64,000 nucleotides of DNA from Thioalkalivibrio sp. ALJ12 (GCF_000378305.1 NZ_KB899539.1:219854-283853); one strand, 5' to 3'. Positions 42,403 to 51,864 are shown, numbered from the stretch's first letter. Notes: generated from the sequence alone by a model not told the origin. Numbers and translations: made by a program.

Positions 42403-43677
42403 GTGGCCACTGTCGCGTACATCGAGGGGTTCGAGAAACTCCGGCTGCTGGATGCAGCCATCGACCAGTCGAGCCACTCTGTTCTGATCACGGACGCGGA
42501 CCTGGACGACGGGCCACGCATCGTCTACGTGAATGCCGGCTTCGAACAGATGACCGGGTACGCGGCCGACGAGGTGCTGGGCAAGACCCCGCGCCTGCTG
42601 CAGGGGCCGCGGACATCACGGGTAATCCTCGACCGCCTGCGCGCCGCGCTGGATGCGGGCGAGATGTTTGACGGCGAGGCGATCAACTATCGCAAGGATG
42701 GCAGTACCTACGTGGTGCGCTGGCATATCTCGCCCGTGTATGCCGACGATGCGCCGGAACGGATTACGCATTACGTATCACTGCAGCAGGACGTGACCGC
42801 CGAACGGGAACGCGACGAGCAGTTAAGACTGCTGTCGACCGCGCTGGAAGTGTCGGGTGATCCGGTCCTGATCACCGATCCTGAAGGTACGATTACCTAC
42901 GTTAATGCCGCCTTCGAGGAGCTCATGGGCTATTCGCGCCGCGATGTCCTGGGCGCGAATCCGCGACGCTTCAGATCGGGCAGTCACGACGATGTCTTTT
43001 ATCGCGGGATGTGGGAGTCGCTGGAGCGCGGCGAGACCTTCCGGGGCGAGTTCGTGAATCGGCGTCGCGATGGATCCCTGATCCATCTGGAGCAGACGAT
43101 CACCCCGGTACTCGATGACCACGGCGAGATTTCGCATTACGTCGCCCTGGGCAAGGACGTGACCGACCGGGTGCGCATGGAGGACGAGATCCGGCGTGTG
43201 GCGAATACCGACTGGCTGACCGGCGTCGCGAATCGCCTGAGCCTCGGGAACACGCTGGAGGCGGAGATCGAGCGCAGCCAGCGCTATGGTCGTCCGCTGA
43301 GCCTGATCATGTTCGATCTGGATCACTTCAAGGCGGTGAATGACCGTTACGGCCACGATGCCGGCGACGAAGTCCTTAAAGCGCTGGCGAAGACCGTGAG
43401 TGCGGAACTGCGCGACGCGGATACCCTGGGTCGTTGGGGCGGAGAAGAGTTCATCATCTTGGTGCCCGAGACCCGGCTGGTGGGTGCGACGGCCATGGCC
43501 GAAAAGCTGCGCCAGGCGGTCGCTGCGATGAGCGTGCCCGGGGTGCCGGGCGTCACCGCCAGCTTCGGGGTCGCCGAACGGGCCTCCGGTGACAGCGCCA
43601 AGCTCCTCGCGCGGCGGGCTGACGAGGCGATGTACCAGGCCAAGCGGGCAGGGCGCGATCGTGTGGTCGCGCTCTAG
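42403..43677 (+). CDS. Diguanylate cyclase with two PAS domains
   Basis: Soluble c-di-GMP synthase of 424 residues. GTG start, AAGGAG 4 nt upstream. PAS1 (about 15-135) has IVYVNAGFEQMTGY and GKTPRLLQGP, which resembles the LOV motif GRNCRFLQG but lacks the photoactive Cys (Pro in its place). PAS2 (about 140-260) has YVNAAFEELMGY and GANPRRFRSG. The GGDEF domain has RWGGEEFIIL with an intact I-site RDAD five residues ahead. Active and feedback-inhibited enzyme expected; signal (redox, flavin or other) unknown. Confidence 0.9.
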   Translation: MATVAYIEGFEKLRLLDAAIDQSSHSVLITDADLDDGPRIVYVNAGFEQMTGYAADEVLGKTPRLLQGPRTSRVILDRLRAALDAGEMFDGEAINYRKDGSTYVVRWHISPVYADDAPERITHYVSLQQDVTAERERDEQLRLLSTALEVSGDPVLITDPEGTITYVNAAFEELMGYSRRDVLGANPRRFRSGSHDDVFYRGMWESLERGETFRGEFVNRRRDGSLIHLEQTITPVLDDHGEISHYVALGKDVTDRVRMEDEIRRVANTDWLTGVANRLSLGNTLEAEIERSQRYGRPLSLIMFDLDHFKAVNDRYGHDAGDEVLKALAKTVSAELRDADTLGRWGGEEFIILVPETRLVGATAMAEKLRQAVAAMSVPGVPGVTASFGVAERASGDSAKLLARRADEAMYQAKRAGRDRVVAL

Positions 43678-43697
43678 GTATCCGGTGACGGAGACAC

Positions 43698-43725
43698 AAA
43701 AAAGGCCGGCGAACGCCGGCCTTTT
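43698..43725. terminator. Bidirectional Rho-independent terminator
   Basis: A-run followed by the perfect stem GGCCGGCG-AA-CGCCGGCC and a T-run (43698-43725). It serves the GGDEF gene on the plus strand and the methyltransferase-like gene on the minus strand. Confidence 0.88.
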
Positions 43726-43755
43726 CCTTGATGCGCTGAAGGCGCCGGTAACGGC

Positions 43756-44517
43756 TTACCCGCGGCGACGCAGCACCCAGATTTCCAGCAGGGCCCAGTC
43801 TTCGCCGGGGTAGTTTTCCTGCTCCAGCGGCGACATACGACGGTGACGGGTTGCAGTACTGCCGACAAAGTCCAGACGATCCAGCAACAAACGCTTGGTG
43901 GCGTCCGCTTTTTCTAGTGCGAAGGGGTTGAGAAAATTCACCAGCATGTAGCCTTCGCCCTTGCCGCGCGCGAAGGCGTCCACCAGGCTCTCGATGGCCG
44001 GCGGGTCCAGATAGACCAGCGATGCGGTGGAGATGACGATGTCTGCCTCTTCCATCGACTGCTCGATCGCGTTGCGCGTGTCGGCGTCGGCCTGGTTCAG
44101 GTCAGCCTCGAAGGTCTGGTCGAACAGACCCGAGCTCTTGCCGTAGGCGAGGGCGTTGCCGGAGATGTCGATGCCGGTCGTTTTGATGGGCAGACGGCGC
44201 GGGGCAGCAACCGTCTTGCAGGCCTGCTCGTCGGCCCAGTTGGCGCGGATTGCCTCGACATCCATGCCGTGCACGGCCGCCATGGTGGTGTTGCCAAAGC
44301 AGCAGCACAGATCGACGTAATTCAGGGTCTTGCCTGCGTCAGCCTGTTGCTGCGCCCAGGGGAGAATCAGCCGGTCGAAGGTTTGCCGGTTGAAGTCGTC
44401 GGAGATGTAATCGAGCGCGTCGATGATGCGCTCCTTGAACGGCACCGGGGTCTCGGCGACGTAGATATCGTCGAAATGCTGCTTCTTCTCCTCGGTCTTC
44501 ACTTGCGGCTCACTCAT
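43756..44517 (-). CDS. Divergent SAM-methyltransferase-like protein with a triple Cys in motif I
   Basis: Protein of 253 residues with a class I methyltransferase plan: YVDLCCCFGNTTMAAVHG takes the place of the usual DxGxGxG motif I, TGIDISGNALAYGKS the acidic motif II, ADIVISTASLVYLD motif IV. The run Cys-Cys-Cys is unusual and may bind a metal or simply replace glycines. GAGGAGAAG ribosome site before ATG 44517. Stands alone, divergent from the GDP-mannose genes. I do not know its substrate; the assignment of fold is by motif only. Confidence 0.65.
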   Translation of the reverse strand: MSEPQVKTEEKKQHFDDIYVAETPVPFKERIIDALDYISDDFNRQTFDRLILPWAQQQADAGKTLNYVDLCCCFGNTTMAAVHGMDVEAIRANWADEQACKTVAAPRRLPIKTTGIDISGNALAYGKSSGLFDQTFEADLNQADADTRNAIEQSMEEADIVISTASLVYLDPPAIESLVDAFARGKGEGYMLVNFLNPFALEKADATKRLLLDRLDFVGSTATRHRRMSPLEQENYPGEDWALLEIWVLRRRG

Positions 44518-44700
44518 CGGCTTCTCCTCGTTGGATAAACCCACCATGTTCAGGGGCATGAGCCGCAAGCGTCAAGTAAACCTACTGAAGTCGTTGTAAC
44601 CTCCGTCGCATCATGCTGCGGCTCTGCTATGTATCATGAGGAGAAAGGAGTGCGCGCTGCCGGCGGTGCCGGGAGTCGGAGGGGGCCGGAAGGGAACTGC

Positions 44701-46047
44701 ATGAAGATCGATTGCTTCAAGGCGTACGACGTACGCGGCCGCGTGCCGGATCAACTCAACCCCGAGGTGGTATACGCCATCGGACGCGCCTTTGCCGAAG
44801 AGGTCCGGCCCGGCCGTACGGTGGTCGGACACGATATCCGCCTCTCCAGCCCGACACTGGCCCAGGCCCTGACCGAAGGACTCACCGCCGGCGGTAGCGA
44901 CGTGGCCGATATCGGTCTGTGCGGGACCGAAGAGGTCTACTTTGCGACTGCGCACTACGGGGCTGGTGGCGGGGTGATGGTTACCGCGAGCCACAACCCA
45001 CTGGATTACAACGGGCTCAAGCTCGTGCGCGGCGAGTCGCGACCGATCAGCGGGGACTCCGGGCTGCAGGCGATCCAGGCATGCGCAGAGCGCGGCGACT
45101 TCCGCCCCATGCCACAAGGCCAGGTACATCCGCTGGACCATCGGCCGGACTATATCGCCCGGCTGCTCGCATCGGTCGACCGGGAGGCGCTGCCGAAGCT
45201 GCGCGTAGTCGTAAACCCGGGCAATGGCGGTGCGGGCCCGGTGCTGGAGGCACTGGAGCCTCATCTGCCGTTCGAACTGATCCGCGTGAATTTCGAGCCG
45301 GACGGACATTTCCCCAATGGCATCCCCAACCCGCTGTTGCCGGAGAACCGTGCGGCCACGGCCGACGCCGTGCGCAAGCATGGCGCGGATCTGGGTGTGG
45401 CCTGGGATGGCGACTTCGATCGCTGCTTCCTGTTCGATGCAGTGGGGAATTTCATCGAGGGCTACTACATTGTGGGGCTTCTGGCTCAGGCCTGCCTGGA
45501 AGGCGGGCAACCCGGCGAGCGGATCGTCCACGACCCGCGGCTGACCTGGAACACCATCGAGATGGTGCGAGCGGCGAGTGGCGAGCCCGTCCAGTCCAAG
45601 ACCGGGCACGCATTCATGAAGGAGCGCCTGCGCCACGAGGACGCCATCTACGGCGGCGAGATGAGCGCGCATCACTACTTCCGGGACTTTTACTACTGCG
45701 ATAGCGGGATGCTGCCGTGGCTGCGGGTCGCCGAGTTGATGGGGCGCCGAGGTCAGTCGCTGGGCGAAATGGTGGCCGAGCGCATGGCGCGCTACCCCTG
45801 CAGCGGCGAGCTGAACTTCGAGGTCGCGGACGTCGAAGCCGCCACGGATCGCGTTCTCGCGGCCCTTGAGGGTCAGGGTGGCGAGGAAGATCGCACCGAC
45901 GGCGTCAGCCTCGAGTTCCCGGACTGGCGCTTCAACCTGCGCAGCTCCAACACCGAACCGCTGTTGCGGCTGAACGTCGAGACCCGCGCTGATCCGGCCC
46001 TGCTGGAGCGTCGCGTGGAAGAGCTTTCCCGCCTGATACGGGGATAA
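44701..46047 (+). CDS. manB: Phosphomannomutase/phosphoglucomutase (ManB/CpsG-type)
   Basis: Converts mannose-6-phosphate to mannose-1-phosphate. 448 residues. Active-site Ser loop TASHNPLDYNG, metal loop WDGDFDRCF, sugar loop GGEMSAHHYF and phosphate loop RSSNTEPLLRLN, all intact. AAGGGAACTGC precedes ATG 44701. CpsG and AlgC-type enzymes have this layout, so glucose phosphate may also be used. Directly followed (5-bp gap) by manC, forming a GDP-mannose unit for surface polysaccharide. Confidence 0.92.
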   Translation: MKIDCFKAYDVRGRVPDQLNPEVVYAIGRAFAEEVRPGRTVVGHDIRLSSPTLAQALTEGLTAGGSDVADIGLCGTEEVYFATAHYGAGGGVMVTASHNPLDYNGLKLVRGESRPISGDSGLQAIQACAERGDFRPMPQGQVHPLDHRPDYIARLLASVDREALPKLRVVVNPGNGGAGPVLEALEPHLPFELIRVNFEPDGHFPNGIPNPLLPENRAATADAVRKHGADLGVAWDGDFDRCFLFDAVGNFIEGYYIVGLLAQACLEGGQPGERIVHDPRLTWNTIEMVRAASGEPVQSKTGHAFMKERLRHEDAIYGGEMSAHHYFRDFYYCDSGMLPWLRVAELMGRRGQSLGEMVAERMARYPCSGELNFEVADVEAATDRVLAALEGQGGEEDRTDGVSLEFPDWRFNLRSSNTEPLLRLNVETRADPALLERRVEELSRLIRG

Positions 46048-46052
46048 CAACG

Positions 46053-47483
46053 ATGGCGCCTGCCGATACCCAGAACCAGCTGCAACCGGTGATCCTGGCC
46101 GGCGGTACCGGCACGCGGCTGTGGCCGGTGTCGCGCAGCCATTACCCGAAGCAGTTCCTGCCCCTGACTGGCGACCAGACGCTGCTGCAACAAACTGTCG
46201 CGCGCCTGGAGGGCCTGCATGCGGCGGCACCAATGGTGCTGGCCAACGTGGAGCACCGCTTCCTCGCCGCCGAGCAATTGCGCGCGATTGGTGTCGAACA
46301 GGCGCGCATCCTGCTGGAACCAGAGGGGCGCAACACGGCCCCGGCGATTGCCCTGGCGGCGCTGCAGGCCCGCGCGGAAGGCGACGACCCGTTGCTGCTG
46401 GTCCTGGCCGCGGATCACCACATCGGCGATGGCGATGCCTTCAAGGCTGCCGTGGGCCGCGCCGTGGCGCTGGCGGAGGCCGACTATCTGGTCACCTTTG
46501 GGATCGTGCCGGTGACACCGGAGACCGGTTATGGCTATATCCAGCAGGGCGAGTCGCTGGGCGAGGCCGGTGCGCGGGTCGCGCGTTTTGTCGAAAAGCC
46601 CGATGCTGCCACGGCGCGCGAGTACCTGAGCCAGGGGGGCTATCTCTGGAACAGCGGCATGTTCGTATTCCGTGCCTCGCAGTATATGCAGGAGCTGGAG
46701 CGCTTCGAGCCCGAGATCGTTACGGCCTGTCAGGCCGCGCTGGAGGGGGCGCGCGAGGACCTCGATTTCCTGCGCGTAGCCCCGGAGGCGTTTGCCCGGG
46801 CCCCGAACATCTCGGTGGACTACGCCGTGATGGAGCGCACCGACCGCGCGGCGGTCACGCCCCTGGCCGCGGGCTGGAGCGATATCGGGTCCTGGTCCGC
46901 GCTGGCCGGGGTGCGCGGGACCGACGCGCAGGGCAATACCCTGCGTGGCGATTGCCTGCTGGAGGACAGCGAGGGCTGCGTGGTCGATGCCGACGGCCTG
47001 CTGGTTGCGGGGATCGGCCTGCGCAACCTCGCGGTGGTCGCCACCCGCGATGCGGTGCTGGTGGCGGACCGCGACCGCGTGCAGGACGTCAAGCGCATCG
47101 TCGAGCGGCTGAAGTCGGACAACCGCAGCGAGCATGTGGACCACCCGGCGGTGTATCGCCCCTGGGGCTGCTACGAGTGCGTCGACGTCGGGCGGCGCTA
47201 TCAGGTCAAGCGCATTACCGTGAAACCCGGGGCGAAGCTCTCGCTGCAGATGCACCACCACCGCGCGGAACACTGGGTGGTCGTCAGCGGCACCGCGCGG
47301 GTGCGCAACGGCGAAGAGACCTATCTGGTGACGGAGAACCAGTCCACCTATGTGCCGATCGGGCAGATCCATTCGCTGGAGAACCCGGGCGCGATCCCGC
47401 TGGAGCTGATCGAAATCCAGTCCGGCAGCTATCTGGGCGAGGACGACATCGTGCGCCTGGAGGACCTCTACGGCCGCGTCTGA
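46053..47483 (+). CDS. manC: Mannose-1-phosphate guanylyltransferase / mannose-6-phosphate isomerase
   Basis: Bifunctional enzyme of 476 residues: nucleotidyltransferase domain (about 1-350) with VILAGGTGTRLWPVSRSHYP and FVEKPD, and a C-terminal type II phosphomannose isomerase cupin (about 355-476) with RPWGCYECVD, QMHHHRAEHWVVV (metal His), VPIGQIHSLENPG. Together with ManB it takes fructose-6-phosphate to GDP-mannose. Confidence 0.94.
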   Translation: MAPADTQNQLQPVILAGGTGTRLWPVSRSHYPKQFLPLTGDQTLLQQTVARLEGLHAAAPMVLANVEHRFLAAEQLRAIGVEQARILLEPEGRNTAPAIALAALQARAEGDDPLLLVLAADHHIGDGDAFKAAVGRAVALAEADYLVTFGIVPVTPETGYGYIQQGESLGEAGARVARFVEKPDAATAREYLSQGGYLWNSGMFVFRASQYMQELERFEPEIVTACQAALEGAREDLDFLRVAPEAFARAPNISVDYAVMERTDRAAVTPLAAGWSDIGSWSALAGVRGTDAQGNTLRGDCLLEDSEGCVVDADGLLVAGIGLRNLAVVATRDAVLVADRDRVQDVKRIVERLKSDNRSEHVDHPAVYRPWGCYECVDVGRRYQVKRITVKPGAKLSLQMHHHRAEHWVVVSGTARVRNGEETYLVTENQSTYVPIGQIHSLENPGAIPLELIEIQSGSYLGEDDIVRLEDLYGRV

Positions 47484-47504
47484 GCGTCGCCCGAGGCGCA
47501 ATCC

Positions 47505-50500
47505 CTATCCGAAGTCGCGGGAGCGGGTAGTCAGCTCGCCCAGCCAGGCGCTGCGATCGATCAGGCGCTGTACGATCAGGTGCCCAACCCCCTCGCTGTA
47601 CTGCCATTCCCCGTGGGCCTCCAGCAGGCGGCCGTGCAGTACCTCGGCGCGAAAGCGCTCCACCCGGTCCGGCCAGACGATCAGGTTCAGCGTGCCGCTC
47701 TCGTCCTCCAGGGTCAGGAACACTGTGCCGTTGGCCGAGCCCGGCCGCTGGCGGGTGATCACGAGCCCGGCATAGCGGGCACCGGGATGCCCGGGGCACT
47801 CCAGCAGCCGGGCGGCGGTGGGCAGCCGCCTGCGCTCCAGGAACGGGCGCATCAGCGCCAGTGGGTGCGGACCCAGGCTCAGGCCCTGGGTGGCGTAGTC
47901 CTGTACCAGGTCATCCACCGCATCCGGGCGCGGCAGCAGCGGGGTCACGTCGGCCTCGCGCACTGTGTCGGTCGGGGCCTCGGCGAACAGGGGCAGGGGT
48001 TCCTCCACCGCCTCGGTCGCCCAGCGCGCCTGGTGGCGGTTGCCGGCCAGTCCCTTCAGGGCGTCGGCGCGGGCCAGGCGGTTGGCCTGGGCACGGGTCA
48101 GGGCGGCGCGGGCGACCAGATCCGGCACGTCCGCGAACGGGCGCTCGGTGCGCGCGGCGACGACGCGCTCGGCCACGGCCCGCGCGAGCCCGCCGACCCG
48201 GTTCAGGCCCAGGCGCAGGGCCAGCGCGTCGCTCCCGGCCACCGGCTCCACCGTGCAGTCCCAGTCACTGCAGCGCACATCCACCGGGCGCACCTCCACG
48301 CCGTGGCGGCGCGCGTCGGCGACGATCTGTGCAGGGGCGTAGAAGCCCATCGGCTGGCTGTTCAGCAGCGCGCAGGCAAAGATCGCCGGTTCATGGCACT
48401 TGAGCCAGGACGAGACATAGGTGATCAGCGCAAAGCTGGCCGAGTGCGACTCGGGGAAGCCGTACTCGCCAAAGCCAAGGATCTGCTTGTACAGCTGCTC
48501 GGCGAACTTCTCCGGATAGCCGCGTTGCCGCATCCCGTCCATCAGGCGCTCGCGGTAGCGCGCGAGCTGGCCGGTACGGCGCCAGGCCCCGATCGCGCGG
48601 CGCAGCCCGTCCGCCTCGCCGGCGGAGAAGCCGGCCGCGACCATCGCCAGCTCGATCACCTGCTCCTGGAAGATCGGCACCCCCAGGGTGCGCCCCAGCA
48701 CCCGCCGGATCTCGGGATTCGGATAACGCACCCGCTCCGGGTGGGCACGGCGCTTCAGATATGGGTGCACCATCTCGCCCTGGATCGGGCCGGGGCGCAC
48801 GATGGCGATCTCGATCACCAGGTCGTAGAAGTTCGCGGGCTTCAGTCGCGGCAGCATGCTCATCTGCGCGCGCGACTCGATCTGGAACACGCCCAGGGTG
48901 TCGGCCTTCTGCAGCATGTGGTAGACCGCCGGATCCTCGGCGGGGATGTCGGCCAGACCCCAGTCGCGGCCCCGGTGGCGCGCCATCAGCTCCAGCGCGC
49001 GGCGCACGCAGGAGAGCATCCCCAGCGCCAGCACGTCGATCTTCAACAGCCCCACCGCGTCGAGGTCGTCCTTGTCCCACTGGATCACCGAGCGCTCCGG
49101 CATCGCCGCGTTCTCGATCGGCACCAGCTCGTCCAGCCGGCCCTCGGCGATCACGAAGCCGCCGGTGTGCTGCGACAGGTGGCGGGGGAAGCCCAGCAGC
49201 TCGGCGGTCAGCGCCTGCCACTGTCGGGCCAGGGCACCATCCGGATCCAGCCCGACCTCGCGCAGGCGCTCGGCAGGGATGCCGTCGTCCCACCAGGCGA
49301 GGTTGGCGGTCAGCGCATCCAGCCGCGCGCGCGAGATGCCCAGGGCGCGGCCGACGTCGCGCAGGGCGCTGCGCCGGCGGTAGCGGATCACCGTGCAGGC
49401 CAGCGCCGCGCGCTCGCGGCCGTAGCGCCGGTAGATGTACTGGATCACCTCCTCGCGGCGCTCGTGCTCGAAGTCGACATCGATATCCGGCGGCTCGCCA
49501 CGCTCGGCGGAGATGAAGCGCTCGAACAGCATGCTGGAGCGCGAGGGGTCCACCGCCGTGATGCCGAGGGCATAACAGACCGCGGAGTTCGCCGCCGAGC
49601 CCCGCCCCTGGCACAGGATCCCGCGACCGCGGGCAAAGCGCACGATGTCGTAGACCGTCAGGAAGTAGGGCTCGTAGCCGAGCTGCGCGATGATTCCGAG
49701 CTCGCGCTCGATCTGCTCCGTTACCTTCGGCGGGATGCCGTCGGGCCAACGTCCTCGCGCGCCCTTCAGGGTCTCCTTGCGCAGGTAGGCGGCCGGGCTC
49801 GTGTCCCGGGGCAGGGGATCGGTCGGGTAGCGGTAGGTGACCGCGTCCAGCGAGAAGTCGCAGTCCCGCGCGATCCGCACACTGGCCGCGAGCCAGGCGG
49901 CGGGATACAGCGCGGCCAGGTCGTCGCGCGGGCGCAGGCAGCGCTCGCCGTTGGGGAAGCGCGACGGGGCCGCCTCGGCAACTGTGGTGCGCAGGCGCAG
50001 CGCGGTCAGCACGTCCTGCAGGGCACGCCGGCCGCGAGAATGCATGTGCACATCGCCGCAAGCGACGATCGGGAGTCCCACCGTGTCGGCGAGCTGCTGT
50101 GTGCGGGTTGCCAGCGCGGCATCCTCCGGCGTGCGCAGCTGGCTGACCGCCAGATGGGCCTGCCCCGGCGCGGCCCACCCGGCCAGCCAGCGGGCCGCTT
50201 CGGCGAGCGTCGGCTCCGCGATCTCGGGCTCGATACGCAGCAGGACGTGCCAGCCGGCACGCGCCTCGGCGGGCAGGGCGTCGAGGTCCGCCTGTGTCAG
50301 GTGGTAGTGCCCCTTGTCCGCCGCCCCGCGTGCATGGGTGATCAGCCGGCACAGCGCGGCATAGCCCGCCGCATTGCGCACCAGCAGGGTCAGGGCGGGG
50401 CCGTGTGCCAGCTGGAAGGTCGCCCCCAGGATCAGGTGCAACCCGCAGTCCTTCGCCGCCGCGTGCGCGCGGACCACGCCGGCCAGCGAGGCGATATCGG

Positions 50501-50639
50501 TCAGCGCCAGCGCGCGATAGCCCAGCGCTCGGGCCCGCTCCACCAGCTCCTCCGGGTGCGAGGCCCCGCGCAGGAACGAGAAGTTGCTGACGGCCGTCAG
50601 CTCGGCGTACTCCGGTGGTTCGGGGGTAGTGGCATCCAT
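47505..50639 (-). CDS. dnaE2: Error-prone DNA polymerase DnaE2 (ImuC)
   Basis: Translesion polymerase III alpha paralogue of 1044 residues. N-terminal PHP domain (YAELTAVSNFSFLRGASHP), polymerase core with catalytic acidic motif PDIDVDFEHERREE, NTGG-like region (HTGGFVIAEG), helix-hairpin region and C-terminal OB domain (YAGLVITRQRPGSANGTVF). Length and absence of the C-terminal tau-binding part are typical of ImuC. A perfect LexA box covers the -10 and abuts the start codon. The usual imuA-imuB partners are not upstream here and may be elsewhere. Confidence 0.95.
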   Translation of the reverse strand: MDATTPEPPEYAELTAVSNFSFLRGASHPEELVERARALGYRALALTDIASLAGVVRAHAAAKDCGLHLILGATFQLAHGPALTLLVRNAAGYAALCRLITHARGAADKGHYHLTQADLDALPAEARAGWHVLLRIEPEIAEPTLAEAARWLAGWAAPGQAHLAVSQLRTPEDAALATRTQQLADTVGLPIVACGDVHMHSRGRRALQDVLTALRLRTTVAEAAPSRFPNGERCLRPRDDLAALYPAAWLAASVRIARDCDFSLDAVTYRYPTDPLPRDTSPAAYLRKETLKGARGRWPDGIPPKVTEQIERELGIIAQLGYEPYFLTVYDIVRFARGRGILCQGRGSAANSAVCYALGITAVDPSRSSMLFERFISAERGEPPDIDVDFEHERREEVIQYIYRRYGRERAALACTVIRYRRRSALRDVGRALGISRARLDALTANLAWWDDGIPAERLREVGLDPDGALARQWQALTAELLGFPRHLSQHTGGFVIAEGRLDELVPIENAAMPERSVIQWDKDDLDAVGLLKIDVLALGMLSCVRRALELMARHRGRDWGLADIPAEDPAVYHMLQKADTLGVFQIESRAQMSMLPRLKPANFYDLVIEIAIVRPGPIQGEMVHPYLKRRAHPERVRYPNPEIRRVLGRTLGVPIFQEQVIELAMVAAGFSAGEADGLRRAIGAWRRTGQLARYRERLMDGMRQRGYPEKFAEQLYKQILGFGEYGFPESHSASFALITYVSSWLKCHEPAIFACALLNSQPMGFYAPAQIVADARRHGVEVRPVDVRCSDWDCTVEPVAGSDALALRLGLNRVGGLARAVAERVVAARTERPFADVPDLVARAALTRAQANRLARADALKGLAGNRHQARWATEAVEEPLPLFAEAPTDTVREADVTPLLPRPDAVDDLVQDYATQGLSLGPHPLALMRPFLERRRLPTAARLLECPGHPGARYAGLVITRQRPGSANGTVFLTLEDESGTLNLIVWPDRVERFRAEVLHGRLLEAHGEWQYSEGVGHLIVQRLIDRSAWLGELTTRSRDFG

Positions 50640-50640
50640 A

Positions 50641-50674
50641 TACTGTTTATATAAACAGTATTACGGGCTGGCAA
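50641..50674 (-). promoter_or_regulatory. LexA (SOS) box and sigma70 promoter of dnaE2
   Basis: TACTGTTTATATAAACAGTA (50641-50660) is a perfect palindrome with the LexA core CTG-N10-CAG. On the minus strand -35 TTGCCA (50669-50674) and -10 TATAAA (50646-50651) are exactly 17 bp apart, and the -10 lies inside the box. The ATG begins 7 nt after the -10, so the transcript should start at or within a base of the AUG. Confidence 0.85.
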
Positions 50675-50752
50675 GAAACCCTGGCTTCGAGCCGGTGCGC
50701 CGGCTCCGGTATGGTAGGCCCGCTACCGGCCCATCCCAGTGACGAATCCCCT

Positions 50753-51364
50753 ATGCGCAGCGCCCTCTACAACCTGCTGATCCTGCGTCTTACCTCGCAG
50801 TGGTATGCCGAGGTCATGCGGCGGCTGCCGGACGGGACGGCTCTGCTGGACGTGGGCATTGGCACCGCCGGTGCGCTGCTCGCCAATGCCGCCACGGCAC
50901 GCGAGAAGGGGCTCGTCATCACGGGGATCGATATCGATGCCGACTACATCCAGCACGCCCGGCGAGCCCTGCGCGACTCGCCCCTGGCCGATAGAGCCGA
51001 GGCCCGACTCGAATCCATCTACGACCACACAGGTGGCCCGTACGACGCGATCTACTTCTCCGCCAGCTTCATGCTCCTGCCGGACCCCGAGGGCGCTCTG
51101 CGCCACTGCCGCAGCCTGCTGAAGCCGGAGGGGAAGGTCTTCTTCACCCAGACCTTCCAGACCCGCCCCTCCCGCTGGATGGAGCGCTTCAAGCCCCTGC
51201 TCAAGCGCATCACCACCATCGATTTCGGTCGCGTGACCTACGAAGAAGCGTTTCGGGAACAGGTGGCGGGGGCCGGGTTTGTGATCGACGAGTTCACCAC
51301 ACTCGGACGCCACGGGACGCGCGCCTCCGTCCTTGCCATCGCCCGACCCGCCAGCTCCGCCTGA
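50753..51364 (+). CDS. Class I SAM-dependent methyltransferase
   Basis: Protein of 203 residues. Motif I LLDVGIGTAGALL, motif II TGIDIDADYIQHARR, motif IV DAIYFSASFMLLPDPE, and LKPEGKVFFTQTF. Starts at ATG 50753 (MRSALYNLL). Similar to small-molecule methyltransferases; no substrate clue. Divergent from dnaE2 across about 110 bp; the first REPIN follows 40 bp after its stop. Confidence 0.8.
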   Translation: MRSALYNLLILRLTSQWYAEVMRRLPDGTALLDVGIGTAGALLANAATAREKGLVITGIDIDADYIQHARRALRDSPLADRAEARLESIYDHTGGPYDAIYFSASFMLLPDPEGALRHCRSLLKPEGKVFFTQTFQTRPSRWMERFKPLLKRITTIDFGRVTYEEAFREQVAGAGFVIDEFTTLGRHGTRASVLAIARPASSA

Positions 51365-51403
51365 AAGCACGCCGGTTCGCCGCCGAGGCTGGGACCTACC
51401 ACT

Positions 51404-51472
51404 GTAGGAGGCGAGCCCTCTCGCCGATCGGGCATGTCCAGCGCCCCATCGCCCAGAGGGCTGGGCTCCTAC
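51404..51472 (+). repeat. REPIN copy A
   Basis: 69-bp paired REP hairpins: left GTAG then GGCGAG-CCCT-CTCGCC, right GCCCAG-AGGG-CTGGGC ending in CTAC. Downstream tail with GGCTGTGGCGG and GGGTGTCCTCTTT (51508-51520). Confidence 0.85.
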
Positions 51473-51520
51473 GAGAGAAAGCGGCTGTGGCGGCGGGTGA
51501 ACAATATGGGTGTCCTCTTT

Positions 51521-51864
51521 CTCGCTTCTCGGGAAGAAGGCGGGTGTCCTTTATGTTGCTTCACCTTCAAAAAAGTACATCTGTGCCCGTCCTCGTCGCT
51601 GCTTGACCCATTGGCTGTTATTTCGCAGGCTCGATGTCCATGTCTCGCGCGGTCGGACCGCAAGGAACTGCGTGGGCTTTCAGTCGTGGGGGTGCTGGCC
51701 CGGGTTCGAGCGGAGTGTAGAGCAGGCGCCGTTCGCGAATGCTTTTGTGCAAGGGTCTCACGGGCGCTCGCTGCTCGGGATATCGCCCGGCCGAGCGACC
51801 AACCGCGTGACGCCCGCCAGGACAGTGCATGACAGAGATGATCTCGCGTAAAGAGGAGGTAACA
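51521..51864. other. Gene-free stretch before the NTF2-like gene
   Basis: About 340 bp with a second degenerate tail-like sequence at 51542 (GGGTGTCCTTTATG). Several short reading frames exist on both strands but none has a ribosome site or family motif. I see no RNA gene or promoter I would defend. Confidence 0.5.

Noticed and set aside
47580-50654. A 1024-codon open frame on the plus strand antisense to dnaE2
   Set aside because: It is the mirror of a high-GC coding frame; translation is Gly/Arg/His/Gln-rich low-complexity without motifs, while the minus strand gives a full DnaE2.
51510-51851. Possible pseudogene or small gene before the NTF2-like gene
   Set aside because: Translations on either strand show no family motif or ribosome site; it contains repeat tails.
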